NCBI GenBank assembly: GCA_932521025.1
Contig: OW051471.1
Coordinates: forward strand, 11,098,001 to 11,162,000
DNA from: Oscheius onirici
Taxonomy: Eukaryota; Nematoda; Chromadorea; Rhabditida; Rhabditidae
DNA: 64,000 bases
Direction of reading: 5' to 3'
Positions 63,687 through 64,000 of the stretch are shown one piece after another; within the stretch, counting starts at the first letter, position 1; each line of letters begins with the position of its first letter. The notes under the pieces were generated by a model. That model was not told the origin of the DNA, did not search any database, and saw nothing but the letters and a program-made list of their open reading frames with translations. A program made the translations under genes and the position numbers.

Positions 63687-63825
63687 ATGTTCGCAATCTG
63701 TTCACCCGTCACTCCCGATAGTGGCTTCTCCTCTCCGAGCTGTTCCTACTGGTCCGAGTCCCCGAAGAGACGACCAGTTTCTCGAAAGAGAATCGCTTTT
63801 ACACAAGAGGCTTGCACTCAAACTG
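63687..63825 (+). CDS. First coding exon of an unidentified gene leaving the window
   Basis: ATG follows a TTTTCAG acceptor directly and opens a 46-codon exon ending at a GTGAGT donor in phase 1. The peptide (MFAICSPVTPDSGFSSPSCS, then WSESPKRRPVSRKR) is Ser/Pro-rich with a basic cluster. DSGFSS fits the DSG-phi-x-S pattern of beta-TrCP phosphodegrons, and the basic part could be a nuclear signal. This hints at a regulated nuclear protein, but the family cannot be named from one exon. Confidence 0.6.
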
Positions 63826-64000
63826 GTGAGTTTTTTTGGATTTGGGTAGAGATTATATCGGGGTGGGAGGTCTTGTTTGCGCAATGGGAGATCAGCAGGT
63901 GGAAAGGGGGAAGCCATAGGATAGCGTGCAGTCTTTCTTTCCCGATCCAATTTTTTTGGCCGCTGGAAATCTTTAGTCCGCTTTCATTTGATCCATCGTT

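Overview
The window is animal nuclear DNA, most probably from a nematode. Introns are often only 39 to 50 bases and end in TTTCAG or TTTTAG. Almost every gene has such an acceptor directly before, or a few bases before, its start codon, as expected for spliced-leader trans-splicing. Saposin-like, Ly6-like and F-box genes fit the same reading. All identifications are by eye from translated sequence; no database search was possible.

Left part (1-30 kb): conserved housekeeping genes with small secreted-protein genes and gene relics between them. In order: the dynactin actin-related protein Arp11 (ACTR10, minus), the H2A.Z chaperone subunit YL1 (VPS72, plus), a multi-saposin secreted protein (minus), a decayed Ly6-type GPI-anchored gene (minus), an F-box pseudogene (plus), the proteasome base subunit Rpn1 (PSMD2, minus), ribophorin I of the oligosaccharyltransferase (plus), a small unidentified ORF, a 1.8 kb inverted-repeat element and IMP dehydrogenase (plus). 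For the six conserved or saposin genes the exon phases close and, where a human counterpart is known, the product length is close to it.

Right part (30-60 kb): two huge minus-strand genes in tandem, each with its own signal peptide. Both encode secreted, Cys-rich, heavily N-glycosylatable proteins made almost entirely of Sushi/CCP-like modules. The upstream one (51324-59801) has 20 exons and about 2067 residues. The downstream one (30350-49957) has 32 exons and about 4884 residues. It contains four tandem copies of a unit of about 160 residues and five copies of a three-module super-repeat of about 460 residues, with stretches still identical at the DNA level, so it has expanded recently. I do not recognise a described family; this pair is the best candidate for something new.

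Introns and spacers carry many small non-autonomous transposons: hAT-like copies with 8-base target duplications, a TTAA-flanked element, TA-flanked Tc1-like MITEs and a possible tRNA-derived SINE. Several hAT-like copies have an odd interior built from reiterated forms of a short word that differs from copy to copy. The right end (60-64 kb) is mostly spacer with one possible 50-residue gene and the first exon of an unidentified gene that leaves the window.
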